NCBI RefSeq assembly: GCF_025024155.1
Contig: NW_026251824.1
Span: forward strand, 1 to 64,000
Length of the DNA stretch: 64,000 nucleotides
Reading direction: 5' to 3'
Source: Gamsiella multidivaricata
Lineage: Eukaryota; Mortierellomycota; Mortierellomycetes; Mortierellales; Mortierellaceae
The notes under the pieces were generated by a model. It had not been told where the DNA came from and made no database searches. It was given only the letters and a program-made list of their open reading frames with translations. Of this stretch, positions 1 through 10,011 are shown piece after piece. Positions within the stretch are counted from its first letter, which is position 1. Each line of letters opens with the position of its first letter. A program made the translations under genes and the position numbers.

Positions 1-2373
1 AAACTCGCCTTTGGATGCGTTATTGGTGGAGGAGGTACAGTCTCGTCTTTCGCTTTGGCAGATCGAAGGATCTCTAGTTCTCTCTTCATATCCTCAGAAC
101 GCACCTCCAGCGACTGGTTCCTCCTGTGCACTTTGCTCAGTTCAGTCTATGGCAATCCAAGAAATATTAATAAAAAAAATAAAAAAAAAGGCCGTCAACG
201 CCTCAATACAAGGATAACATGATCACCCTTGCCAGACGAACCAATCCATCGATGCAATAAACCGTTTGTGCAGGGCCTACCTGGACATCCTCCAGCTCCT
301 GCGCCATCTGCTGCATGGATTCCTCCGCCTCCGGATCCCTCCGCGACTGTGTCTCGCCCGCGATAATCTGGTCCGTCATCTGGTCAATAACCTCCCGCTG
401 CTTCTCACACATCCCGCCCAGTCTCTGTAGCATCCCCAGTGCCTCACAAAGCCCTCCCCTTTCTATCATTGGGTCGTCCAGTCCGTCCAGGGAGGTCTCC
501 AGTGTGGACGAGAGCGGCACTAGGCCCAGTCGTCGTAGCATACTCTTCAGTTCCTTGACGGTGTTTTGCACTTGCTATTATGGGGGTGATATAAACTCAT
601 AGATAATTTAGTCCGTAAGGTCAAGGAACTGGTATTAGGAAAAAAAAAAAAAACAAAGTAGGCAAAGCAGATAAATCTCCTTCCTCTTTCTCTCACAACG
701 CACTTTGTTTCCTTCATCTTGTGGTGTGGGTATTGTCGCGTTCGATTTCTTGCCAGAAGAGCCAGTCTGCTTCATGAGCCGCGTAAACCGGGTGGGTCCT
801 AGAAGAGACTGCGTCGTTCTGGGAGCGGTGATCGCCTCTGTGATCGCGTCTATTGGTGGCTCCTCTTCTACTTGCTCAGTTGGCTCCTGATCCTTTTTGT
901 CGGCGTCTTCATCGTCCTGTGGTATACCAGATTCGGGCTCGGGCTCAGGTTCAGACCCAGGTTTCGGCTCAAATTCCTGTTGTGGCTTGAATTGCGGCTC
1001 TGGTTCTGGCTCCGGCTCTGGCTCTGGTTTTGACTCTGACTCTGATTCTGACTCTGACTCTGACTCTGACTCTAACTGAGGTTCTGGTCGAGACTCTGGC
1101 TCGAGCCCTGGCTCTGGCTCTTGCTCTGGCTCTGAATCCTCGTCATCCAAAACCTCAGCCGGTAGCTGAATATGCCGACCGAGCTTGCTCTTGGATGGTT
1201 GTCTGCTTATGCCTGCACGACTGATCCCCTGAAACGGTTTCATTGCTGAGCGAAAAACAGGTTTCGGCGCCTCCGTCGTAGACCTATCACTATCTCTTTC
1301 TCCAGACACCCTCCTCGGCAAGGGTATAGATGTCCTTAATCCCGGTCCGACTCTCATCGGAAGTCCTGATTTTGGCGTTGGTGGTTTGAAGCTCTCTTTT
1401 TTTTAAAGGAAAAAGAAAAGACTCTCCGCATGAGTAATCACGTTCACATCAAATAGCTCATAGTCACTGTTAGAGTGCATTGAAGTCCCGTTACCATCTA
1501 TCGACACAGATCGCACAGGCTTTCCTGGCCTGGACGAGTTCTCTATAGGTGGCCGTACAGGTAACAAGGTCCGTTTTTGCATGGGAGACGCCTTGGGCGC
1601 TGCTCTAGGATCCCGCTATTTCATCAGTAGGTATCAGAAAGACAACCCCTTCCTTCAGTGTCAATTTCTATTGACTCCAATGATAGAGACTCCAATGGGC
1701 TCGAATAAAAAGTAGTGATGATATATATATTACCACGCTCGCAACATATCGCTTTGACGTGCTTCCTGACCACTCTCGAAAGTGATCCTCGTTGGCGTCG
1801 TCCGCAAGAAGCATCTGCTGTTCCGACTGCTGTTGATTGTGGTATCTTGTCGGACCAAAATCCGGCGAATCCTCGTATTCCACTGCCTCCTGGGATCCAC
1901 CGATGAGATACCTCATAATAGAGGTCGCTATGGTATATGAACAACGAATCATATGTCCTATGAGCAACCTAAACCAGATGTCGCACACAGATGTTGACTG
2001 TATCGCTTGCAGGGTAAAAACCATCATGTCATGTCCATCCCATGCTTGTCGTACCTGAATTATCGTCCGTCCGATGTGCTGCTCCACGCATCGGTCCCCG
2101 CTGGTATCTGTTCTGGTGCGAAACATTCCCGTCCACGATATCCGCAATCAGATCCAGGTCTGCATTGTCGATACTGTCGTCCTCTTCGTCGCGGTCGTGA
2201 TCGTGGTCGTGGCCATGGTCATGGTCGTCACCATGCAGATGGAGCATATGAAAGTTGTCATCGCGCGTAATGCTGGGATGGTCCAAAGATCTTCCTGACG
2301 CCCCATGCGGGTTAAAGTCCTCCGAGTACGTCAGCGAGTCGTAATCGCGCGAGGGGTCCCAATCCGTCGCCAT
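1..2373 (-). CDS. Acidic, partly coiled-coil protein, 5' part only (cut by left window edge)
   Basis: I do not recognise the family. The start is taken at the ATG whose complement ends at 2373 ([13 protein letters not shown]). Exons I can support are 2373-2055, a second ending near 1733, one from about 1618, one covering about 1390-700, then 574-281 and 146 to the edge. Introns have GT-AG ends, including a short one of about 48 nt near 1390-1440. The N-terminus has a His/Asp-rich stretch ([18 protein letters not shown]) and NQQQSEQQ. The middle exon carries a long alternating Ser-Glu then Pro-Glu tract encoded by hexanucleotide repeats at about 960-1140. The exon at 574-281 is charged and likely helical ([20 protein letters not shown]...[11 protein letters not shown]), and the last visible exon ([20 protein letters not shown]) continues as coiled coil. 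A spindle-pole or cytoskeletal scaffold would fit this layout, but that is inference. Confidence 0.6.
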
Positions 2374-2569
2374 CGCACGCTTGTCTTTTGTGTGAAGGCT
2401 CAGCAATGGGGTGAAAAGAGCAAGGTGGGGAGCAGCAGGCGGAGAGAGGCTTCATAAATTAAGGTTCACCACACTCGCACGTTGCGCGATCTGCTCCAAG
2501 GCGTCGACTGGAGCCTCAGTGCAAAAAGCTCATTTTTGACTGTATGAAGACGGTACAGATCCTCGCTCA

Positions 2570-3520
2570 TGGACCCTAGTCCTGATCGCTGCTACTGGAA
2601 TCCCCCTCCAATGGTCCCTGCCCGCACCTGACGCATTAGTCCTTCGACTTTGTGCGACTATGGCCCATAAATTCGTATTCGTGCTGACCCTAGCCCTAGT
2701 CCAAAACTCGGCATTGGAGGTACTGCAATACCCAAGTTAAGCGTAAGACTCATTGGTAGACCCGCACACAACTTGTACAGTCGAAACCTGTCAGTTCGAT
2801 CAAAGTTGAGTCCTAGTTCCTGCAGATCTGTCAATTCTCCAATCCGTGAACATATTAGATCCCAATCATGCTCTTTGAAGCAATCCTTCGTTCTTAGGAG
2901 TGATCACATTGCCGGGTTGGTAAACAATACGCGCGGAAGCATCAAATGAATAACCCGCGCATTGACGGATACCTAAGACCTTCTAAGATCTTGATACCTG
3001 AGCTATACTTGACAAACACCTTGATGGTCGATCGGTAGGGTAGAGTAAGTTTGTCAGTTGCCTACAGGAGCTCTGCAGCGACCAGATATTTTCGCTTCCA
3101 GTTAAAATCTGAGTTTACTTCAACGACCTCCTCTAGAGTTCCGACGATAGGTCCTCAGCCCTCAATGTAACCGACCAGCATCGAACGGTTTGCAAGAGTG
3201 TAAGGATCAAGCAACTACCCCCACCACCACCACCACCACCACTTCCTAACCCGCCTATAGCGTCCTTAACGTCCCCGCTGCCTCCGATGACATGTTGAAT
3301 ATTAGAGCATCGATCGTGAAGGGCATCGAGGAGGTCCTTTGCTTCCCTGGTCCGATCCAAGGGGACTCTTAGTTTGGTCAAAATGCAAGGGCGGTTTCCT
3401 TGTGATTTGGATGTGTGCCTCCGGGAGCAGGCTTTGCAGCAAGGCCAAGGCTGGTATGAAAATTCGATCCGCTGGTACCCACGGCCATTGTTCTGAGAAT
3501 ATTCGTCGTGTTCATTCATG
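2570..3520 (-). pseudogene. Eroded F-box/LRR gene copy A
   Basis: This stretch is colinear with the intact F-box-like gene at 6384-8234. DNA at about 2575-2640 resembles 6418-6480 (its 3' end), 2800-2850 resembles 6690-6765 (shared run around CCAATCCGTGA), and 3340-3400 resembles 7255-7295 (shared TCTTAGTTTGGTCAA). At protein level, LTKLRVPLDRTREAKDLLD followed by NIQHVIGG matches LTKLRIPWVSHETATKFVD and NIRHIFGG of the intact copy. Frames are broken by stops and indels, a CAC/CCA triplet run (3224-3243) is inserted, and the N-terminal F-box part is missing. It is a dead duplicate, probably by tandem duplication. Confidence 0.75.
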
Positions 3521-3546
3521 AGTCTCTGACAGCTCTAAAGTCAGAG

Positions 3547-3690
3547 AAGATCGACATTTTGTATTTGCACGGACACGATCGATTTACCGCCATTTGAAAA
3601 GACAGCCAAGACTATCGATGAGCTCTACCGCGAAGGGCGTTTCGAGCACGCAAGGCACGTCAACTTTGGTGGATTGGCATGCCGCAGTAT
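3547..3690 (+). pseudogene. Aldo-keto reductase relic (frameshifted fragment)
   Basis: Two adjacent frames encode pieces of the conserved core of the AKR7-like aldo-keto reductases. KIDILYLHGHDR (3547 on) matches the family's VDIFYLHAPD strand. After a +1 shift near 3591, FEKTAKTIDELYREGRFEHA matches the following ETLKAVNELYKEGKF helix. The usual continuation (FGLSN) is already unrecognisable and a stop follows soon after. No other AKR segment is visible nearby, so this is a short remnant of a former gene, not a working reductase. Confidence 0.6.
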
Positions 3691-4668
3691 TTATTTTTAG
3701 TACTTCAGCTAGCTGATGGGTCTATGTGCCTTGTCTTGCTAGTTAGGATTGTCTAACTATACTTCTTAAGAAGCCACCCAGACCTACGGGATATGCGAAC
3801 AGGCACGGCCTTTGAAACTCGTTTTAATGTATTGACATGCCGTTATTAGGACAATCTAGTTGCTCGTTCGGTAATTCTGGAGCTCCTCCCACGCTTGATA
3901 CAGCTCGGAATTTAGATTTAGGCCTTCCATCCCATTGAGGGGTGGATTGCTCTCGCACAAATATAAGCTCGAGGGGGAGGTCATTGAGGTGTGGCCACTA
4001 TGGCCCCAAGGTAAGCTGTGAATATGTGCGCTGCTTACGGCTTCCCAGCCATTACTACTTTGATAACGCGTAAATAGACCGCTTACGGATTCTAACACAA
4101 AAGTTGAAGATACCACTCGCTTGGCTGACGCTGCTCATTATCTTTCTCTCCTATCTCCCTCCTTGCTGAAGTAGCTTCCGTGAACGGCACTGGAGCAAGC
4201 TGAACATGGAGGACGTTCGGATTCTGGGAAAAGCTCTGCAGACCGACCAATTGGCGTTTACTAAGGCGACCTTGCGATAGGCGAGGCTTTGCTCGGGACT
4301 TGAGGCCAAGGATGGGGGGCTGTGATTGGAGCATTAAACCTGAGGCATTTAGAGGAGAATCTGGCGGATTTGGGAAAAGTGCTCTCCCTCAGACCATGGC
4401 CGATGCCTTTGGCCAAACATGGAACGCTGTCTGATAAACTAGCAATGAGCGATCCACATATGCTATGACAAATACAAGATGCTGCAAGGATCGCGTCAAC
4501 GTTGTGTCTGATCAGAAAAGGTATCTTGGGCGTGGTATGGTTACACAAGATGGTCGGATTTGTCCACATGCCTTTTAGGCGTGCTCCGGGATACCCATAG
4601 GTTGACGCTCACTTTTCACTTCGACTCTCTTCGACCATCGCCTCGCTCTTCTCCTGCCAGCCCTCCCT
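3691..4668. other. Gene-poor decayed region, possible LRR relic
   Basis: No intact gene is visible. On the plus strand at about 4200-4460 two short frames look leucine-rich (MEDVRILGKALQTDQLAF; LNLRHLEENLADLGKVLSL), the kind of sequence seen in fungal ribonuclease-inhibitor-like repeats. They are separated by stops, so this may be another fragment of a dead LRR gene. The rest up to the next gene's leader shows nothing I can name. Confidence 0.3.
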
Positions 4669-4707
4669 TTGCTCTTTATCCTGCGTTCGCAACTCAGCAG
4701 TAAAGCC

Positions 4708-5967
4708 ATGTCTACGGCCAAGTTATCCCTACCTCTTGACACTACGGTCAGCATTGTCGATAATGCAGTCCGCCCATCCACTTCCTCGCCAGCAACCAGC
4801 CCACCCCTCACATCTACCAGATGTCGCCACCTCCTTATCTTCGGATACAACACCTTTCAGTTTTGCTTCTCCATCGCCATGTTTTCTCTCCTCTTGCGGC
4901 TGATGTCCGTGCTCCCCAAGAACGTACCGAACAACAACCCACTATCGGATGCTATGGTTCAAATGCTTTCTGTCGAAGGCTGGATTCTAGTAGTCTACCT
5001 TGTATGGGGTCCATGTTATTTTCTACTAGGGAACACGAAGAACCTTTGTTCACCTTTCAGAACTCCATATCTCACCTATCAATATCTGCAGCAGGCGAGA
5101 AGAAGTACGGCTCGGACCCCGGATACCATAACGAATTTGGTAACAGATCAAGGTCGCGAGGAGAGCTTTTTCGACGGACACAGATCGCAGCGGCACCAGG
5201 AATGCGGCGACAACCAACTGGAGCCGGATAATCTCTCACGCGCCATGAAATCGTTCGGAAATGCGGCGGCCCTTGAAGACGGAAAGGCAGCAGCGATCGC
5301 AATGACCACGGATGTGGAGTTATCGCCGACTCTGCAGTTCGACTATCGCTTTGTGGTGTTTGAGGTGGTTCTTGCTGTTATTGTACATTTGGCGACACTG
5401 ACTTTATTCGCAAGATGGACCATAGTCAACTTCAGAGCTATCCGCCAGGCCGCGAGTATGACCAACCAGATAGTGGCGAACAACACATCGCTATACTCAA
5501 ACGTGCCCGCACAGACCGTATCCAGCATCTGGAGTTGTGTTCAAGTTCAATCGCTGCCGATGGAGATCCAGGATGTGTTGACGAACGTGACATTATGGAA
5601 TAAGGCCGAGAACGGATGCACGCTACATCGAACAACTATCGGGTTAGGGATATTTGATCTATCGGTTATCATTGCAGAGTGCCTAATCAACTTGTTGTGC
5701 CTCTCGATTTTGATTTTGGTCAGTCCGCGGCGTATGGCAGCGCGCAAGGCGAAAGGGGTAAGCCAGGGACCAAGCAATGAGAAAGACAGCTCCACGATTG
5801 GCAGACAGGAAATCTCGAGCGACAATACGGATGTAAAAGAATCGGCAGACAGACAAAGCGAGGACTTGCCGCACTATTATGCAGGCGGCACTAGTGTTGG
5901 TCCACCAAGCTATAAGACATCTTCGTATGCATCGTCAACCTCCTCAACACCATCCGTACTCAGCTAA
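4708..5967 (+). CDS. Four-transmembrane protein of unknown function
   Basis: An uninterrupted frame of 419 codons. I chose the ATG at 4708 (MSTAKLSLPLDTTVSI); an in-frame ATG at 4669 would add 13 residues. Four hydrophobic segments are evident: about residues 48-70 (HLLIFGYNTFQFCFSIAMF), 95-115 (GWILVVYLVWGPCYFLLG), 215-240 (FVVFEVVLAVIVHLATLTL) and 318-342 (FDLSVIIAECLINLLCLSI). A charged loop of about 100 residues lies between helices 2 and 3, and a long Ser/Thr-rich tail with many acidic and basic residues follows helix 4. Between helices 3 and 4 a loop with NQTS-like sites and two Cys could face outside. I do not recognise the family; it is probably lineage-specific. It lies between relic genes but is itself intact. 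Confidence 0.75.
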   Translation: MSTAKLSLPLDTTVSIVDNAVRPSTSSPATSPPLTSTRCRHLLIFGYNTFQFCFSIAMFSLLLRLMSVLPKNVPNNNPLSDAMVQMLSVEGWILVVYLVWGPCYFLLGNTKNLCSPFRTPYLTYQYLQQARRSTARTPDTITNLVTDQGREESFFDGHRSQRHQECGDNQLEPDNLSRAMKSFGNAAALEDGKAAAIAMTTDVELSPTLQFDYRFVVFEVVLAVIVHLATLTLFARWTIVNFRAIRQAASMTNQIVANNTSLYSNVPAQTVSSIWSCVQVQSLPMEIQDVLTNVTLWNKAENGCTLHRTTIGLGIFDLSVIIAECLINLLCLSILILVSPRRMAARKAKGVSQGPSNEKDSSTIGRQEISSDNTDVKESADRQSEDLPHYYAGGTSVGPPSYKTSSYASSTSSTPSVLS

Positions 5968-6383
5968 AGCGGCATTGGCAAAAATAAAGTGAGTCCTAAA
6001 AACGCGGAATGTCAGATCCTTTGGCTTGTAATCGGGAGTGTGTGCTCGACCGTTTAGGACGACCCTGGTAGACTATTTTCATGCCCCCACATCGCACTCG
6101 ATTTCTCCAGGTATGCGAGTCAAATTTAGGGAGTACGCAAAACACAGCTCCTTCTACAGGACATGTATCTTTCTCAAGATAGTAGTGGGCACCATCCAAC
6201 CATTGCGGGCGTTGACTTTTTTTTTTTTAGTTGCTGTTGTTCAAGGATAGTCCGTAATGCTCGCTTTCCGCACTGACCCATTTTGCAAAACATCCACAAG
6301 CTCAGTGTCACATGAAAGTATATTTCACTTATGATGCCATTCATTTTGACGAGGATGTGCAAAAATGGCTGTTGAAGTCCATC

Positions 6384-8234
6384 TCAGCTGGGATGGTTTA
6401 TATTCTCGCTTATGAGCTGCAGCCCTGGTCGCTGCTGTTGCAACCACCTCCAATGATCCTGCTTGCACTCGCGGTAGTAGTCCTGCGGTTCAGAAACGAT
6501 AAACTCGATCTCCTGCAACTTTGGCCACTCTCGTTTCATAAACTCGCACTCCTCGCGTCCCATTCCTGCCCAGAGCCGCTTTGTAATCGCCAGTCGCCGC
6601 AGTTTCTTCAGTCCTTGAAGGTGCCTTAGCGCCAGATCGATCGTCATACTCGTCGAGAATAAATTAACGCTCCCCTCTCCGTCGTGCCGTCGGAATTTCG
6701 GATCGATATCAAGTCCCAACTCTACAAGGTTTCTCATCGCCCCAATCCGTGAGTACATCCCGTCCAGGCACTCCCGCATCAGCGACTCGTCGTCCTCATC
6801 ACGGCATGCCCGGTCAACGTTACTGGAGAGCGTTAGGCGGAGGACTCGAAGATTCGTGCATACCCAGGACGTTTGCAACATGTCTGCGTACGACAGCCTC
6901 GTTTCACATACATTCTTCCCGCCGATCTGCAGACCAAACTTCGTCAGCTGCCCACAGGCACTCAGCAGTCTCTGGATGCTGTTGCTGCTAATATAGCCCG
7001 TCAATGGAATCACGATCTCCTCCAGGGTCCCGTGGTGTTCTAAAAGCGCGTCCACAATCGGTGTATGGCAAAGGAGGTATGAAGCATGATACACCCTGAG
7101 ACCGCTTCCGACGCTGGGTCCCTTACAGGCCCGCAAGAAGGCAGCGACTGTATTCGACATCGGCCATGAAAGATGATTCCCTGTATTGCCTCCAAATATA
7201 TGTCGAATATTGAGGCTCCGGGTGTGAATGATGTCCACGAACTTTGTCGCGGTTTCGTGTGAAACCCAGGGGATTCTTAGTTTGGTCAATGTGCGGGGTG
7301 AGCTCAGTATGATTCGGGTGTAGTGATTGAGAGGCAGGTGCTGCGGCACGACCAATGTCCTTAGGCGAGACTCGGCTGAGATCAATTGCCCGTCCTGTCG
7401 GATCCTCACTATCATCTTGCTCAGTGCGGAGCTCTCGCCCAGATGATCAGCAGTGCTCATCTCGAAATAGCACTCCAATTCCTGAAGCGATCGCGAACAC
7501 AGGCACCTCCAGATCAGTTCCATTGCCGGCATCCGTGGCATCGGATCCTCGTCATCGCCCACGAGCGTCAACTTCTCGAGTCGAGGTAAACATGTCTGAA
7601 GAGATTTAAATAGCCTCTCGCACGCTGTCGACGATTTGAGGATAGCCGCAGGAAGACTAAGCACAGAAAGATTAGGGTTCATGTCCAAGAGTGTCAGGAT
7701 TTGGAGGTTGGGAGAGGAAGAACCGGTGATCCAAGAACGGCTCCCTCCATCTTCGGGGCCCACATATATTTCGAGCCGCCTCAGGTTCTTGCATGATATT
7801 GCGACGCTCGGCGTCGCGTCTGTTGTCGTTGAAGTGGTCGGCTCCGTCGTTGTTGCCGCCTCTGTAGATGTCGTAGTCGAGTCATTGTCGGCCGCACTTG
7901 GTTCCGTTTCAGCAAGGACGGTGTTCAGGATCTCCTCCGCAAATACAGTTACCGTGAGGTCCTGAATATCCTGCAAGTGTCGCCTCAGAGCCTTGGCGAA
8001 GTCGGAGTCGATATAAGCGAGTGATTCGATGCGGCGGACGGCAACGTCGTACTCTTTGTCTGTGCTGTATTCCATGGGTTCTTGAATCGCAAGTCTTTGA
8101 TACAGCAGCGGGGCGAAACGAAGGCGCAAGTTCCTACTGACACGGACGCATTGGGCTATCGAGTATGGTGTCAGGTATTCCGCGACCGCTTCAGTCAGCT
8201 TAGGAACTTCGAAGATGGATTTTGGTGGTGGCAT
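6384..8234 (-). CDS. F-box-like, leucine-rich repeat protein
   Basis: A single exon of 616 codons. Residues 1-50 (FEVPKLTEAVAEYLTPYSIAQCVRVSRNL) have the pattern of an F-box (leucine/proline helix, then a 'C..VS..' helix), which normally binds Skp1 in an SCF ubiquitin ligase. Residues from about 150 on carry irregular leucine-rich repeats such as LRRLEIYVG, LEKLTLVGDDED, LTKLRIPWV, LRVLRLTLSS and LRRLAITKRLW, expected to fold as a ribonuclease-inhibitor-like solenoid that selects substrates. A low-complexity Ser/Thr insert lies at about 110-140. The protein ends with a Trp-rich segment (KQDHWRWLQQQRPGLQL). Two decayed relatives lie on either side in the same orientation, so it belongs to a locally duplicated family. 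The substrate cannot be inferred. Confidence 0.85.
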   Translation of the reverse strand: MPPPKSIFEVPKLTEAVAEYLTPYSIAQCVRVSRNLRLRFAPLLYQRLAIQEPMEYSTDKEYDVAVRRIESLAYIDSDFAKALRRHLQDIQDLTVTVFAEEILNTVLAETEPSAADNDSTTTSTEAATTTEPTTSTTTDATPSVAISCKNLRRLEIYVGPEDGGSRSWITGSSSPNLQILTLLDMNPNLSVLSLPAAILKSSTACERLFKSLQTCLPRLEKLTLVGDDEDPMPRMPAMELIWRCLCSRSLQELECYFEMSTADHLGESSALSKMIVRIRQDGQLISAESRLRTLVVPQHLPLNHYTRIILSSPRTLTKLRIPWVSHETATKFVDIIHTRSLNIRHIFGGNTGNHLSWPMSNTVAAFLRACKGPSVGSGLRVYHASYLLCHTPIVDALLEHHGTLEEIVIPLTGYISSNSIQRLLSACGQLTKFGLQIGGKNVCETRLSYADMLQTSWVCTNLRVLRLTLSSNVDRACRDEDDESLMRECLDGMYSRIGAMRNLVELGLDIDPKFRRHDGEGSVNLFSTSMTIDLALRHLQGLKKLRRLAITKRLWAGMGREECEFMKREWPKLQEIEFIVSEPQDYYRECKQDHWRWLQQQRPGLQLISENINHPS

Positions 8235-8514
8235 TGCTGTTTATGAGGGAGGAGAATGGAAAATGAAAGTCGCATCCCTTTTAAAGGACAAGCGGAGGTA
8301 TGATTGCTCTGAATAGCCGCAGTCGCCATCTCTTCACATTTGGTGGAAACGGCGCGCTATCCGAATGCCATTCCCCTCTCGATGGGCAACAACCTTGTTC
8401 TCAATCATTAGCCAGTTTGCGAAACCATTTTTTGATGAATGATAGAGTTCACTTTTGAGTTTCTAATAAAAGGCTAAGTGTGCAGGTACTCTAATTAAGA
8501 GAGTATATGAAGCG
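8235..8514. other. Upstream region of the F-box gene
   Basis: A short AT-rich stretch between the F-box start and copy B. No coding signal and no clear TATA box; it should hold the promoter of the minus-strand F-box gene. Confidence 0.3.
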
Positions 8515-9640
8515 TTTGCTCAGGAACCGCAGCCATGGCCCCTGCTGTTGCAACTACTTCCAATGATCCCGCTCACATGTCGGCGAAGTGGGTCTTTCTA
8601 TTTAGAAACCTCGAGCTCGAGCCTGTACGCTCCTCTGTAAATACCAACTACTGCGGCATCTTCAGCCATGGCAGATGTCATAGTGCCGAGTCGACCTTAA
8701 GACTTGTAAACAGAACCATGGTTAACTATGATGATCGAAAAAAAAAGTCAAGGCCCAGATCTTTTAGATACCCAGGCGTCCCTATCTGATAACATATCAA
8801 CACTGGAGACTTCTACACATGTAGTTCCCTGTCCTTCTGGGGTATGTGATTGTCAGCTCAGTTGATAATATCGGAGAGTTTCGATCAAGATACCTCAGAA
8901 GCCATGGAAATCCCAGGGCTTCTCTTGGATGTCTCTTTACCTGAGATAAGCTACCCTTGAAGTTTTCCAACATGACGGGCATGTAAGAAGTCTACAGTCA
9001 TCACCCACCATCCCCATCCATGCTTCTAGTCCACATTGCTTCCGACCAGATGTTGCGAGTTAAGGGAACAGTCTTAAATAAGATCTCAGGTTCCAGGGCG
9101 TTCCCGACTTTAATCCAGAGGATCTTGATTTTAGTCAGAATCAGCGTGTTGATAGAAGCAACAACGATGAAACCATCGACTGAAACGCAATGTTCTTCCA
9201 ATCTAAAATATCGGTATTTGCTGAACTCGAGGTTCTCATCGAAATCACAGTAGAGCTCCTGTAGCGACTCCAATGACGGGCATGTCCAAACAAAGGTCAA
9301 TCGTTGACTCTAACAGGACATCCTTCTCGAAAACACCAATCGGTGACAGGCACCTGGATCGGGGTATTTACGTTTGAAGGGACCCCAAGAGTCGTTCGCA
9401 TGCCTTGCTTGATGTTAGTATGGATGTTAGAAGGCTGAGTGCGATGATGTTGTGGTTGTTGCTCAAGAGGATATGGGTTCCGCTCCTAATAGCAATATGC
9501 CGGTTGGGGGGCTGGTAATGCAGCCACAAAAAACTCGAATGTTAGGTCCTGAATATCCTGCAAGTGGGCGTCTCAAAGCCTTGGTGACATCGCTTTCGCA
9601 GCGGCTTCAGTCAGCTCGGAGAAGTGCATTCAGATCTGCT
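8515..9640 (-). pseudogene. Eroded F-box/LRR gene copy B
   Basis: A second decayed copy of the 6384-8234 gene in the same orientation. 8520-8580 matches the 3' end of the intact gene at 6410-6475 (shared CTGCTGTTGCAACYAC and TCCAATGATC). 9001-9300 still reads TCPSLESLQELYCDFD, like SRSLQELECYFE of the intact protein. 9545-9585 matches 7963-8003 (shared CCTGAATATCCTGCAAGTG), and 9600-9640 matches the F-box start region near 8180-8205 (shared GCTTCAGTCAGCT). Stops interrupt all frames and a segment of about 180 bases is missing near the 5' end. Confidence 0.75.
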
Positions 9641-10011
9641 AAAGAAAAGATTTCAGTGCTATGCTTATTGGGAGCACCAAGCTTGGACACATCCACCAGA
9701 AAAGGCTTCACGTTGGCTCTGGACATGCAGGTCTGAGGAACAGATCTGGCAGTAGCAACTGGCCCGACCGCCAGAGCGTGTATGATAGGATGATCGCATA
9801 ATGAGGTGGGTGGAATTCAATAGAGCGGCCTTGCCCTTCTCCACACTCAAACGCCCCTTGAAATTTACTGGTCCCTTATTCGCTCTAGTTCAGGCACAAA
9901 CATATTCTTTCTCCATTCCACCTCAACAACAGCATCAGCATCACACCAGCTCGTACTGCACGCAGACAGTACAGCAGCAGAGAAACGAGCTCATTCACAG
10001 GACACATCGCA

